From Xylophilus sp. GW821-FHT01B05 (GTDB taxonomy: Bacteria > Pseudomonadota > Gammaproteobacteria > Burkholderiales > Burkholderiaceae_C), in the NCBI GenBank assembly GCA_038961845.1, contig CP152408.1, positions 4,588,001-4,652,000 on the forward strand: a DNA stretch of 64,000 bases. Direction: 5' to 3'. A model generated the notes under the pieces. It was given only the letters and a program-made list of their open reading frames with translations. It searched no databases and had not been told where the DNA came from. The position numbers and the translations under genes were made by a program. Shown here one piece after another: positions 8,896 to 17,352 of this stretch (positions are counted from its first letter, which is position 1; every line of letters begins with the position of its first letter).

Positions 8896-10281
8896 ATGCC
8901 CTACAACGACCGTCTGACATCCGATGCAGTGCTGCTCGCCATGGCGGCCTTGGCGTCCGTTGGGCACGAACCCGTCTCCTCGACCCAGCTGGTTGAAGCT
9001 ACCGGCTCAAGCCCGGCTGCCGTCAAGCGCATGCTCTCCAAGCTAGTGGGGGCGGGACACGTCGAGGTCATCGGTAAGGCTCGCGCTACCCGATACCGAC
9101 GCCTGGCAACGAGCGTCCCTGTTGCCCTTGGCAGGGCCGCCATTCAGTCAACAGCCAGCGCAGCCACAAGCCGGCCCGCGCCGACGTGGCGCACGATGAG
9201 CTTGGAACTCAGGCAGCAACTGACATTGCCACTGGCGGCCCGCGCACCGGTCACATACCGTCGCGAATTCGTCGACAACTACAAGCCCAACGAGACCTTC
9301 CTGCTGCCGCACAAGCTTGCCGAGGAACTCACTGCGCTTGGTCGCCTCCCAGGACAACTGCCGGCGGGCACCTACATCCGCAAGGTTCTGGAGCAACTGC
9401 TCATCGACCTGTCATGGTCGTCATCCCATCTCGAGGGCAACCGCTACACGCTGCTGGACACCGAGGAGCTCTTCAAGAGCGGTGCAGCGGCCACGGACAG
9501 CGACGCGGTCATGCTGCTCAATCACAGGGCAGCCATTGAGTTCCTCGTGGATGCCGTCCCGACCCAGGGGCTCAGTGCCGGACTTGTTCGCAACCTGCAC
9601 GCGGTGCTGATGCAAGACCTGCTGGCGGAGGTCGGGGCCCTCGGGAGCATCCGCGAAAAGGTGGTCAACATCAGTGGCACCACCTACGTCCCAACCCAGG
9701 TTCCTGCGGTGCTGCAGGAGATGTTCGAACGCATCATCTCAACAGCCCAGCACGTCAAGAACCCGTTGGAGGCGGCCTTCTTCCTCTGGGTCAACCTCGC
9801 ATATCTGCAGCCCTTCGAGGATGGGAACAAGCGGGTGAGCCGGCTTGCGGCCAATGTCCCGCTGATGCTCTACAACCAGGCTCCGCTGTCATTTCTCGAC
9901 GTCGACCGAGAGGACTATGCACTGGCCATGATGGGTGTCTACGAGTCCTGCAACGTCTCCATGGCGGTGGACCTCTTCGAGTGGACGTATCGGCGCTCCC
10001 AGGCCAAGTACAGGGTCGTACAAGAGTCCATGGGCTCGCCAGACCCTTTCCGCATCAAGTACCGCGAGGCGCTGAACGAGGCGATAGGCTTGGTGGTTCG
10101 AAGCCGCACGCCTGTAGCGAAAGCGCTGGCCGGACTGGAGTTGCCCGCAGAGGATGCGCCGAGATTTCAGCAATTGCTTGCCCAGGAACTCAATGCGCTG
10201 GCCGTCTTCAATTGCGCGCGCTACCGGCTGGGCATCAAGGAAACGCAGGCCTGGATTGACGAAGGGCGCCCTCAGGGCTAG
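8896..10281 (+). CDS. HTH-Fic family protein with Gln in place of the catalytic His
   Basis: 461 aa. Residues 1-70 form a winged-helix-like DNA-binding region (TQLVEATGSSPAAVKRMLSK, then a wing). The Fic core is at about 150-350. An inhibitory helix of the [S/T]xxxE[G/N] type is present at S176-G181 (SSHLEG). The Fic loop reads LQPFEDGNKRVSRL, with Q305 where AMPylating Fic enzymes have His; the anion-binding GNKR is kept. It may be a non-AMPylating regulator or use a different chemistry. It stands alone between tRNA-Pro and an ABC operon, with no obvious antitoxin gene. Operator-like repeats reach its start codon. Confidence 0.85.
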   Translation: MPYNDRLTSDAVLLAMAALASVGHEPVSSTQLVEATGSSPAAVKRMLSKLVGAGHVEVIGKARATRYRRLATSVPVALGRAAIQSTASAATSRPAPTWRTMSLELRQQLTLPLAARAPVTYRREFVDNYKPNETFLLPHKLAEELTALGRLPGQLPAGTYIRKVLEQLLIDLSWSSSHLEGNRYTLLDTEELFKSGAAATDSDAVMLLNHRAAIEFLVDAVPTQGLSAGLVRNLHAVLMQDLLAEVGALGSIREKVVNISGTTYVPTQVPAVLQEMFERIISTAQHVKNPLEAAFFLWVNLAYLQPFEDGNKRVSRLAANVPLMLYNQAPLSFLDVDREDYALAMMGVYESCNVSMAVDLFEWTYRRSQAKYRVVQESMGSPDPFRIKYREALNEAIGLVVRSRTPVAKALAGLELPAEDAPRFQQLLAQELNALAVFNCARYRLGIKETQAWIDEGRPQG

Positions 10282-10305
10282 CGCAGGCCCTTGCCCGCGC
10301 TAGCC
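10276..10305. terminator. Hairpin at the fic / ABC gene junction
   Basis: GGCTAGCGC (10276-10284) and GCGCTAGCC (10297-10305) are perfect inverted arms around a 12-nt loop. The hairpin includes the fic stop codon and precedes the end of the convergent gene. It lacks a T tract, so termination is only suggested. Confidence 0.35.
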
Positions 10306-10310
10306 TGCGC

Positions 10311-11417
10311 TTAGCGCGCCAGCAACTGGTTCAGCTTTTGCTGCGCGTACTCCTCATTGGTCGTGCCGTCCGGTGCCTTGGCACCCCAGAAATCGGCGTT
10401 CCACTTGATGGCCTTTTTCTCGAACTCGGGGCTGTTGGTCCAGTAGTCGCGCAGCTTCGGGTCTGCGGCGGCGTAGACGCGCGGCGACGGCAGCGCCACG
10501 CTGGTGACTTCGGCCACGCGGGCGGCGCGCTCGGCGTCGAGGCGGTAGGACAGCAGCTTCAGGGCCGCGTCATAGTGCGGCGCGTCCTTGGGAATGGAGA
10601 AGAAGTCGTAGTAGGTGAAGGACTGGTCCCGGGTCAGCTCCAGCGGCGCGTTGGCATCCTCCCTCTTCAGCCGCGCGATCGGGCCGGTATAGGACAGGCA
10701 GGCCGAGGCCTCGCCATCCAGCAGCAGTTGCGGCGCCTGCGAGTTGGTCTGCCACCACTTGATGACATGCGGCTTGATCTCGGCGATCTTGCGCAGTGCG
10801 CGGTCGAAGTCGACCGGGTAGAGCTTGTCGGGCGCGACGCCGTCGGCCAGCAGGGCCGACTCGAAGACAAAGCGCGACCAGGCCGGCAGGCAGCGCTTGC
10901 CGGGGAAGTCCTTCACGTTCCAGAAATCGGCCCAGGTCTTGGGGTATTTCTTGGATGGAAAGGCTTCCTTGTTGTAGACCAGTGCCACGCCAATCACCTG
11001 CAGCGCCACGCCCTTGGGGCGCACCGCCTCCTTGGGCAGCGAGGCCACGGTCTTCTGCGCCTCGGGCGAGAGCTTGCTGTAGTCGATGTCCGCAAGATAG
11101 GGCGCGAGCTGGCCCACCTCCTGATCGAAGATGAAGGCCAGGTCCCACTCGGTGCGCTTGGCCTCGGCCTGGGCCTTGATGCGCGGGCCGCCGCGGGCCT
11201 CTTGCACGGTCAGCACCTTGATGCCGGTTTCCTTGGTGAACGGGTCGTACACCAGGCGGCGCAGGTTCTCGCCATAGGTGCCGCCCGGGTCCTGCATCAC
11301 GACCTCTTTGGACTGGCTCCAGGCTGCGCCCGCGCCGCAGGCAGCACCCAGGGCAAGTGCCAGGGCCAGCAAGCTGTGCAGGGGGCGCGGCGGCCGCGCG
11401 GGCTTTGGCTTCTTCAT
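10311..11417 (-). CDS. ABC transporter substrate-binding protein (spermidine/putrescine-like)
   Basis: Periplasmic binding protein of 368 aa. The ATG at 11417 begins a lysine/arginine-rich signal peptide (KPKPARPPRPLHSLLALALA, cut near AAWSQS). The mature part follows the PotD/AfuA pattern: VVMQDPGGTYGENLRR, TWADFWNVKDFPGKR, ADGVAPDKLYP, LLDGEASACLSYTGP. It is clearly paralogous to the binding protein at 47030, with which it shares the ADFWNVKDFPG and ADGVAP blocks. It is the last gene of a minus-strand ATPase-permease-binding protein operon. The substrate is not predictable; a small cation or carboxylate is possible. Confidence 0.85.
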   Translation of the reverse strand: MKKPKPARPPRPLHSLLALALALGAACGAGAAWSQSKEVVMQDPGGTYGENLRRLVYDPFTKETGIKVLTVQEARGGPRIKAQAEAKRTEWDLAFIFDQEVGQLAPYLADIDYSKLSPEAQKTVASLPKEAVRPKGVALQVIGVALVYNKEAFPSKKYPKTWADFWNVKDFPGKRCLPAWSRFVFESALLADGVAPDKLYPVDFDRALRKIAEIKPHVIKWWQTNSQAPQLLLDGEASACLSYTGPIARLKREDANAPLELTRDQSFTYYDFFSIPKDAPHYDAALKLLSYRLDAERAARVAEVTSVALPSPRVYAAADPKLRDYWTNSPEFEKKAIKWNADFWGAKAPDGTTNEEYAQQKLNQLLAR

Positions 11418-11458
11418 GTGGAATCCTTCAGGTTGGTAGAACAAGGTGGCGCAGCGCA

Positions 11459-13231
11459 TCAGCGCCGCGCACGGGCGCCCCAGGCGGAGCGCCAGAAAAG
11501 CAGGCCGGCGACGATCAGCGCCACCTCGAAGGTGGCCACTACCGCCGGCACGGGGTCGAGCTTGTAGTTGACGTTGCCCCACAGCCGCAGCGGCAAGGTG
11601 GTCATGCGCGAGCCACTGAGAAACATCGACAGCACCAGGTCGTCGAACGAGTGCAGAAAGGCAAAGAACGACGCAGCGCCCAGCCCCGGCCGGATGGCCG
11701 GCAGCGTGACGAACCAGAACACGCGCCAGGGCGCGGCGCCATGCACGGCGGCCGCCAGCTCCTGCCGCCGGTCCACCGCCTGCAGGCTGGCCGCGACGAT
11801 CACCAGCACCAGCGGGATGCCGCCGATGGCATGCGCCGCCGCCAGCCCGCCCACGCTGCCGACCAGGTCGGCCCGCAGGAACAGGCTGTAGAGCGACAGG
11901 CCCAGCACCACGCCCGGCACGATCAGCGGGCTCACCAAAAAGGTCATCCACACCGATTTGCCCGGCAGCGACGAACGCACCAGGCCCAGCGCCGCAGTGG
12001 TGCCCAACACCACGGACAGCACCGTGGCCAGCGACGCCACGGCAACCGAGGTGCCCAGCGATGACATCCAGGCCGGATCGGCGAAGAACTTCTCATACCA
12101 GCGCAGCGAAAAGGACGGCGGCGGAAAGCGCATGTAGGCCGCGCTGCTGAACGAGATCAAGGCGGCAATCGCAATGGGCAGCAGCAGGGTGGCATAGGCA
12201 ATGGCCGCCAGGGACAGCGAGACCAGCCGTCCAAACAGCGGCGGCACCCGGCCCAGCGCGCGCAGCAGCGGCCAGCCGATCCATTCGGCGCACTGCACCA
12301 GTACGGCGGCGCGCAGGCGGGTGAGCGGGCCAGGCACGGCATCCGCCGCCGCGCCTTTCGACACCACGCGCTGCCCACCCCAGATGAACTCAAAACCAAG
12401 GAACCGCCCCGCCACCACGACCACCAGCAGCGTGACCGCCAGCAGCACCGCCGCCAACGCCTGCAGGAAGCCGCCACTGGCCAGGAAGTCAGCCTGCTGC
12501 GTGATGTGCATGGCAAACATCTGGTCCGCCGGCCCGCCCAGCAAGGCCGGCGTGATGAAGAAGCCAAGTGCAGAGATAAATACCAGCAGCGTGCCGGCCA
12601 GCAGGCCTGGCAGCGTCTGCGGGAACAGCACGCGCCAGAACACTGCCAGCGGCCCGGCGCCACTGGCGGTGGCCGCGCGCAGCACCAAGGGATCGACACG
12701 CGCCAGGCTGCCCGTCACCGTCAGCACCATCAGCGGCAGCAGCACGGCGCTGATGGATACCAGCACGGAACCACGGTTGAAGATCAGCGGCAGCGGCGCA
12801 TCCGTCAGGCCCAGCGCCAGCAGGAATTTGTTGATAGGCCCATTGCGCCCCAGCAGCACCATCCAGGAATAGGTGCGGATCAACACCGAGATGAAATACG
12901 GCAGCACGACGGCCGCCGTCAGCACCAGGCGCCAGTTACCGCGCGCGCGGTGGATCAGCAGCGCGGTCGGGTAGCCGAAGACGGCGCAAAGTGCTGCCAC
13001 CGTCGCCGCGATGCCAAAGGTGCGCAGCAGCGACTCCCAGTACAGCGGCACGGCAAACACGCGCTCGTAGTAGGACAGGCCTGCCCCCTCGGCCACGCTC
13101 AGCCGCAGCAGGTCCAGCAGCGGCAGCACATAGAAGAACGCAAAGAAGGCCAGCACCGGCAGCAGCAGCCATGCCGGGCTGCTCAGCTGCCAGCGACGCA
13201 CGCCCGGTGCGCCGCGCAACACGGCACTCAC
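11459..13231 (-). CDS. ABC transporter permease, two membrane units fused
   Basis: 590 aa with two complete BPD transporter units in tandem. The first (about 20-280) has the EAA-like loop ATASGAGPLAVFWRVLFPQT. The second (about 330-580) contains SSAAYMRFPPPSFSLRWYEK and a second coupling loop, AAAVHGAAPWRVFWFVTLP. PotB/PotC-type transporters normally have two separate proteins; here they are one polypeptide, as in FbpB-type systems. The start is GTG, overlapping the ATPase stop by 4 nt. The second transporter at 49218 has the same fused layout. Confidence 0.87.
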   Translation of the reverse strand: MSAVLRGAPGVRRWQLSSPAWLLLPVLAFFAFFYVLPLLDLLRLSVAEGAGLSYYERVFAVPLYWESLLRTFGIAATVAALCAVFGYPTALLIHRARGNWRLVLTAAVVLPYFISVLIRTYSWMVLLGRNGPINKFLLALGLTDAPLPLIFNRGSVLVSISAVLLPLMVLTVTGSLARVDPLVLRAATASGAGPLAVFWRVLFPQTLPGLLAGTLLVFISALGFFITPALLGGPADQMFAMHITQQADFLASGGFLQALAAVLLAVTLLVVVVAGRFLGFEFIWGGQRVVSKGAAADAVPGPLTRLRAAVLVQCAEWIGWPLLRALGRVPPLFGRLVSLSLAAIAYATLLLPIAIAALISFSSAAYMRFPPPSFSLRWYEKFFADPAWMSSLGTSVAVASLATVLSVVLGTTAALGLVRSSLPGKSVWMTFLVSPLIVPGVVLGLSLYSLFLRADLVGSVGGLAAAHAIGGIPLVLVIVAASLQAVDRRQELAAAVHGAAPWRVFWFVTLPAIRPGLGAASFFAFLHSFDDLVLSMFLSGSRMTTLPLRLWGNVNYKLDPVPAVVATFEVALIVAGLLFWRSAWGARARR

Positions 13232-14397
13232 GCCAGCACCCAGGCGTCGCGTGCCTGCCAGGCCACGTGCACCGGCTGGCCCAGGGTGGGCCCTTGCGCA
13301 TCGAGGGGATCAAGGCAGCGCACCTGCAGCAGCTCGCCCGACGGCAAGCGCGCATCGATGCGCAAGATCTCGCCCAGGAACACGGTGGACTCCACCGTTG
13401 CGGCCAGCGCGCCCGGCGTATGCGGGGCGACCAGCGCAATGCGCTCGGGCCGCACCAGCACCTTGACCTCGGCGCCCACCAGCGGCGCCCGGTCTGCATG
13501 CTGGGCCTCGAACACATGGCCCGCACGGCTGCGCAGCAGCACACCCTGCGGCTGCACTTGCAGCACGCGGGCATCGATCAGGTTGGACTCGCCCACAAAG
13601 CGCGCAACAAAGGCGCTGTCTGGCTCGCGGTAGAGCTTGGCGGCAGTATCGAGTTGCACGATGCGCCCCTGGTCCAGCACGGCAATGCGGTCGCTCAGCG
13701 CCAGCGCCTCGCCCTGGTCATGCGTGACGAAGACGATGGTGGTGCCCAGCGTGCGGTGCAGCGCGCGGATCTCCAGCTGGATGGTCTCGCGCAGGCGGCG
13801 GTCGAGCGCGCTGAGCGGCTCATCCATCAGCACCACGCGCGGCCGGCGCACGATGGCGCGCGCAATCGCCACGCGCTGCTGCTGGCCACCGCTCAGCTCT
13901 GCGGGCTTGCGTGCGGCGTAAGTGCCCATGTGCAGCAGCTCCAGCGTCTCATTCACACGCTGCGCGCTCTCGGCACGGCCAAGGCCGGCCATGCGCAGCG
14001 GGAAGGCCACGTTCTGCGCCACCGTCATGTGCGGGAACAGCGCGTAGTGCTGGAACACCATGCCAAAGCCGCGCTGGTGTGCCGGCAGATCGCGCACCGA
14101 CTTCCCATCCACCAGCACATCACCCGCATCGATAGGCGCAAAGCCGGCGATGGCGCCCAGCAAGGTCGTCTTGCCGCTGCCGCTCGGGCCCAGCAGGGTC
14201 AAAAATTCGCCGGGCTCAATCGTCAGATCGATGCCGTCGATGGCGATATGCCGGCCAAAGCGGCGGCTCACGCCCTGCACGGTGATCTGGCTGCCAAAGG
14301 CTGCGGCGGAAGGGCTGGCGCGAAACGCGGAGGCCCCGGCTGCAGCGAAGGGTGACGACTCGTGGGACAAGGGATGCGGGGCCGCAATGGAACTCAT
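13228..14397 (-). CDS. ABC transporter ATP-binding protein (PotA-like)
   Basis: 389 aa from the ATG at 14397. The nucleotide-binding domain shows Walker A GPSGSGKTT, Q-loop MVFQHYALFPHMTV, signature ELSGGQQQR, Walker B RVVLMDEPLSALD and H-loop FVTHDQGEA. A C-terminal TOBE-type region (about 300-385) is typical of spermidine/iron/sulfate importers. An in-frame upstream extension to 14592 is unlikely because it is basic and lacks family similarity. It is the first gene of the operon and divergent from the NlpA gene at 14638. Confidence 0.9.
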   Translation of the reverse strand: MSSIAAPHPLSHESSPFAAAGASAFRASPSAAAFGSQITVQGVSRRFGRHIAIDGIDLTIEPGEFLTLLGPSGSGKTTLLGAIAGFAPIDAGDVLVDGKSVRDLPAHQRGFGMVFQHYALFPHMTVAQNVAFPLRMAGLGRAESAQRVNETLELLHMGTYAARKPAELSGGQQQRVAIARAIVRRPRVVLMDEPLSALDRRLRETIQLEIRALHRTLGTTIVFVTHDQGEALALSDRIAVLDQGRIVQLDTAAKLYREPDSAFVARFVGESNLIDARVLQVQPQGVLLRSRAGHVFEAQHADRAPLVGAEVKVLVRPERIALVAPHTPGALAATVESTVFLGEILRIDARLPSGELLQVRCLDPLDAQGPTLGQPVHVAWQARDAWVLA

Positions 14398-14557
14398 GAC
14401 ATCGAGCGCGGGGGCAAGCAGGTACCCCTTGAGCGCTACGCAAAGCCTGCAACAGTAGGCCCTGGCCCGCCGTACACCAAGGATGCATTCCAAGGATCGA
14501 TATGCGCAAAACACGCGGCCCACCGGCGCGTGCCTTATGTGCGCAACGGATATGCCG

Positions 14558-14572
14558 ATGCGCATTTGTTCG
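14558..14572 (+). promoter_or_regulatory. Motif shared with the metN upstream region
   Basis: ATGCGCATTTGTTCG lies 66 nt upstream of the NlpA gene at 14638. The run ATTTGTTCGT, preceded by TGCGC, recurs on the minus strand 85 nt upstream of metN (18968-18950). The two operons carry the same class of transporter, so a common regulator site or promoter is likely. Confidence 0.4.
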
Positions 14573-14637
14573 TCGCCTTGCACTGCCGCCAAACCTAGAG
14601 TGCACGTCCCTGTCGACTTGCTTTCCGAGGAGCTTGC

Positions 14638-15447
14638 ATGCGTCCCGCTTTCCGTGCTTTTCTCTCACGTCCCCTCATCGCCCTGCTGTTGCTGGCCGGC
14701 ACCGTCCATGCTGCAGAAGTCCGCATTGGCTTCATGCCCGGCCCCTACCGCGATGCCTTCAGCCAAGGCATAGAGCCGCAGTTGCAGAAGCTCGGCTACA
14801 CCGTCAAGTACGTGGAATTCAGCCAGGGCGTGCAGCCCAACGACGCGGTAGAGCGCGGCCAGATCGACGCCAACATCTTTCAGCACACGCTCTTCCTGAA
14901 CGCCACCAACCAGCGCCAGGGCTTTGACCTGGTGCCCATCGTGCATGTGCCCACGCCCCCCATGGGCCTGTACTCGCAGCGCTACAAGCGCCTGGACGCG
15001 GTGCCGGACGGCGCCACCATCACCCTGCCGGCCGACCCGGTGAACGCGGCGCGCGCACTCAACATCCTGGCCGCCATCGGCTGGGTGCAGTTGAAGCCCA
15101 ACGTGAGCCCGCTCAATGTGTCTGAGCGCGACATCGCGGCCAATCCCAAGCGCCTGCGCCTGGTGGCGCTGGATGCCGCGCAGGCACCGCGCTCGCTGGC
15201 CGATGCCGACCTGGCCGCCGTACAGGGCAACTTCGCCGTGGCCTTTGGCCTGAAGCTGACCGAAGCGCTCAAGCTCGAAGACATGACGCTGCCCTACGTG
15301 AACGTGGTGGCGGTCAAGCGCGGCAACGAGAACGCGGCCTTTGCAAAAGACATCGTGGCGGCCTACCGCTCGGCCGATTTCCAGCGCTTCTTCAAGGCCA
15401 ACCCGGTCTGGTCGGGCTATCGCCTGCCCGACTACTTCACACCGTGA
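14638..15447 (+). CDS. MetQ/NlpA-family substrate-binding protein
   Basis: 269 aa with a Sec signal peptide (FRAFLSRPLIALLLLAGTVHA). It has no lipobox cysteine, so it is probably free in the periplasm. Family blocks: VKYVEFSQGVQPNDAVERGQ, DANIFQHTLFL, ITLPADPVNAARAL, then the conserved VNVVAVKRGNE. Members bind methionine or related organosulfur compounds for MetNI-type importers. No permease or ATPase lies beside it on this strand. It forms a two-gene unit with the dehydrogenase 13 nt downstream and may use the MetNI encoded at 17-19 kb. Confidence 0.87.
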   Translation: MRPAFRAFLSRPLIALLLLAGTVHAAEVRIGFMPGPYRDAFSQGIEPQLQKLGYTVKYVEFSQGVQPNDAVERGQIDANIFQHTLFLNATNQRQGFDLVPIVHVPTPPMGLYSQRYKRLDAVPDGATITLPADPVNAARALNILAAIGWVQLKPNVSPLNVSERDIAANPKRLRLVALDAAQAPRSLADADLAAVQGNFAVAFGLKLTEALKLEDMTLPYVNVVAVKRGNENAAFAKDIVAAYRSADFQRFFKANPVWSGYRLPDYFTP

Positions 15448-15460
15448 ACCATCCAAGAAC

Positions 15461-16411
15461 GTGAGCACCAACCCGCCCCTCGTCATTGCCAGCCAGCTTG
15501 GCAACAGCTTCAACCAGGCCTTGCGCACAGAGTTTCCGCAGGCTGCCGTGCATGCCGTGGGCCGCGGCGTGCCGCAGGATCTGCCGGCCGACACCAAGGT
15601 GCTGGTGGCCTTGCCGATGTGGGCACAAGTGCAGTCGCCCGTGCCCGCCGGCTGGCCGCACGCGCTGCAATGGGTGCAGCTGGCCGCCGTGGGCGTTGAC
15701 GGCTACCCCGACTGGCTGCTGCGCGGCACGCCGGTCAGCGCGGCGCGCGGCACAGCGTCGCTGCTCGTCGCCGAGTACGCGCTGGCGGCGATCTTTGCCG
15801 CTGCCAAGGACTTTCCCGGCCTGTGGATTCGTGATGCCGCGCAGTGGCAATTGCGCCCAACAGGAAGCGTGTCCGGCGCCACGCTGGGGCTGTACGGCTG
15901 GGGCAGCATCGCCCAGTTGCTGGCCCAGCGTGCGCTGGCGTTGGGCATGCGTGTGCTTGCACTGCGGCGCAGCGATGCACCGCTGGGCCTGCCCGGCGTG
16001 CAACGCGCGGCCGACCTGCAAGAGCTGCTACGCGCAAGCGACCACCTGGTGCTGGCCGCGCCCGCAACGCCAGACACACGCAAAGTGATAGACCGCGCAG
16101 CCTTGCTGCAGGCCCGGCCGGGCCTGCACCTGGTCAACGTCGCGCGCGGCAGCCTGGTCGACCAGGCCGCGCTGCTGGAGTCGCTGGATGCCGGCCGGCT
16201 GTCACGTGCCACGCTGGACGTGACCGACCCCGAGCCCCTGCCGGCAGGCCATGCGCTCTACCAGCACCCGAAGGTCTTCCTGTCGCCGCACACCAGCGCG
16301 ATTTCACCGGACTCTGAGCAGGCGCTGCTGCGGCTACTGCTGCGCAACCTGGCGCGCTGGCAGCGCGGCGAGGCACTGGAGCACGCACTGGACCTGGCGC
16401 GCGGCTACTAG
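15461..16411 (+). CDS. D-2-hydroxyacid dehydrogenase (NAD(P)-dependent)
   Basis: 316 aa from a GTG at 15461. The Rossmann signature GLYGWGSIA and the complete catalytic set are visible: Arg in NVARGSLVD, Glu in DPEPLPAGH and His in LSPHTSAIS. It belongs to the D-isomer-specific 2-hydroxyacid dehydrogenase family, which reduces 2-keto acids or oxidises D-2-hydroxy acids. The substrate is not fixed by sequence. Its coupling to an NlpA-type binding protein makes a sulfur-containing 2-hydroxy or 2-keto acid an attractive guess, which remains inference. Confidence 0.85.
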   Translation: MSTNPPLVIASQLGNSFNQALRTEFPQAAVHAVGRGVPQDLPADTKVLVALPMWAQVQSPVPAGWPHALQWVQLAAVGVDGYPDWLLRGTPVSAARGTASLLVAEYALAAIFAAAKDFPGLWIRDAAQWQLRPTGSVSGATLGLYGWGSIAQLLAQRALALGMRVLALRRSDAPLGLPGVQRAADLQELLRASDHLVLAAPATPDTRKVIDRAALLQARPGLHLVNVARGSLVDQAALLESLDAGRLSRATLDVTDPEPLPAGHALYQHPKVFLSPHTSAISPDSEQALLRLLLRNLARWQRGEALEHALDLARGY

Positions 16412-16431
16412 CGCCAAAACCCATGGAATTT

Positions 16432-16494
16432 CAAAAAAGATAGCTATAAGCCCAGGTCCAGCCTGGGCTACAGCCACTTTTTACTAAAAATTGC
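16432..16494 (-). repeat. Family-B dispersed intergenic repeat, copy 2
   Basis: AGCCCAGG and CCTGGGCT form a perfect hairpin around TCCAG, flanked by TAGCTAT on one side and by a T/A-rich stretch on the other. It lies between the ends of the convergent dehydrogenase and metQ genes and may act as a transcription-end structure for both. Confidence 0.75.
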
Positions 16495-16500
16495 TGCCGC

Positions 16501-17322
16501 CTACTGCAGGAAGGTCGGCTTGGCATAGCCCTGGAAGCGGGTATCAACCACGGCCTTGAATTCCTTCGAGCGATAGGCCTCGACCAAATCCCGGGCCCAC
16601 GGCGCATCCTTGTCCGCACGCTTGACGGCCACCACGTTCAGGTAGTGGTCGGGCGTCTTCTCCAGGGACACGGCCTCGGTCAGCTTCAGGCCGGATGAGA
16701 TCGCGAAGTTGCCATTGATGATGGCGTACTCGGTATCGCCCAGTGAGCGCGGCAGTTGCGCGGCTTCGAGCGGGATGAACTTGAGCTTGCGCGGGTTCTC
16801 GGCAATGTCCTTTTCTGATGCGCGGATCGGGTCGATGCCGGTCTTGAGCGTCAGCAACTGGTTCTGCTCCAGCAGCACCAGCGCACGCGCCAGGTTGCTC
16901 GGGTCATTGGGCAGGGTGACGCGGTCGCCCTCCTTGGCCTCGGCCAGCGTCTTGCGCTTGGTCGAGTACACGCCCAGCGGCGCAATCGGCCCCTGCACCA
17001 GCTCGACAATGTCGAGCTTCTGGTCTGCCGAGAACTTCTTCAGGTAGACCAAGTGCTGGAAGAAGTTGGCATCCAGCGAGCCCTGGGCCAGCGCCAGATT
17101 GGGCTGCACATAGTCGTTGAATTCAACCAGCTTCACCTTGTAGCCCTTCTTCTCCAGGATGGGCACGATGCCGAACTTGAGCTGGTCGATGTTGGAGCCG
17201 GCGGTGCCGCCGATCACCAGGTCCTTCTTGTCGACAGACTGGGCCTGCAGCGGCAGGCTGCCCAGCGCCAGCAGGGCGACGGACAGTGCAATGGCGGAGC
17301 GGCGAAGCAAAGCGTTTTTCAT
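16501..17322 (-). CDS. metQ: Methionine ABC transporter substrate-binding protein (NlpA family)
   Basis: 273 aa. A Sec signal (LLRRSAIALSVALLALGSLP) is cleaved near AQS; there is no lipobox. Family blocks VKLVEFNDYVQPNLALAQG, DANFFQHLVYLKKF, TLPNDPSNLARALVLLEQN and the aromatic-lined C-terminal lobe are all present. It is the last gene of metN-metI-metQ. It is distinct from, but clearly related to, the binding protein at 14638. Methionine is the default substrate; the SfnB-like neighbour suggests other organosulfur ligands are possible. Confidence 0.85.
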   Translation of the reverse strand: MKNALLRRSAIALSVALLALGSLPLQAQSVDKKDLVIGGTAGSNIDQLKFGIVPILEKKGYKVKLVEFNDYVQPNLALAQGSLDANFFQHLVYLKKFSADQKLDIVELVQGPIAPLGVYSTKRKTLAEAKEGDRVTLPNDPSNLARALVLLEQNQLLTLKTGIDPIRASEKDIAENPRKLKFIPLEAAQLPRSLGDTEYAIINGNFAISSGLKLTEAVSLEKTPDHYLNVVAVKRADKDAPWARDLVEAYRSKEFKAVVDTRFQGYAKPTFLQ

Positions 17323-17352
17323 GGCAATTACGGTGGTTACAGGGAATAAAGC

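Noticed and set aside
13228..14592. Longer N-terminus of the ATPase starting at 14592.
   Set aside because: The extra 65 residues are Cys/Arg-rich with no family similarity. The ATG at 14397 gives the expected start shortly before the ATPase domain.
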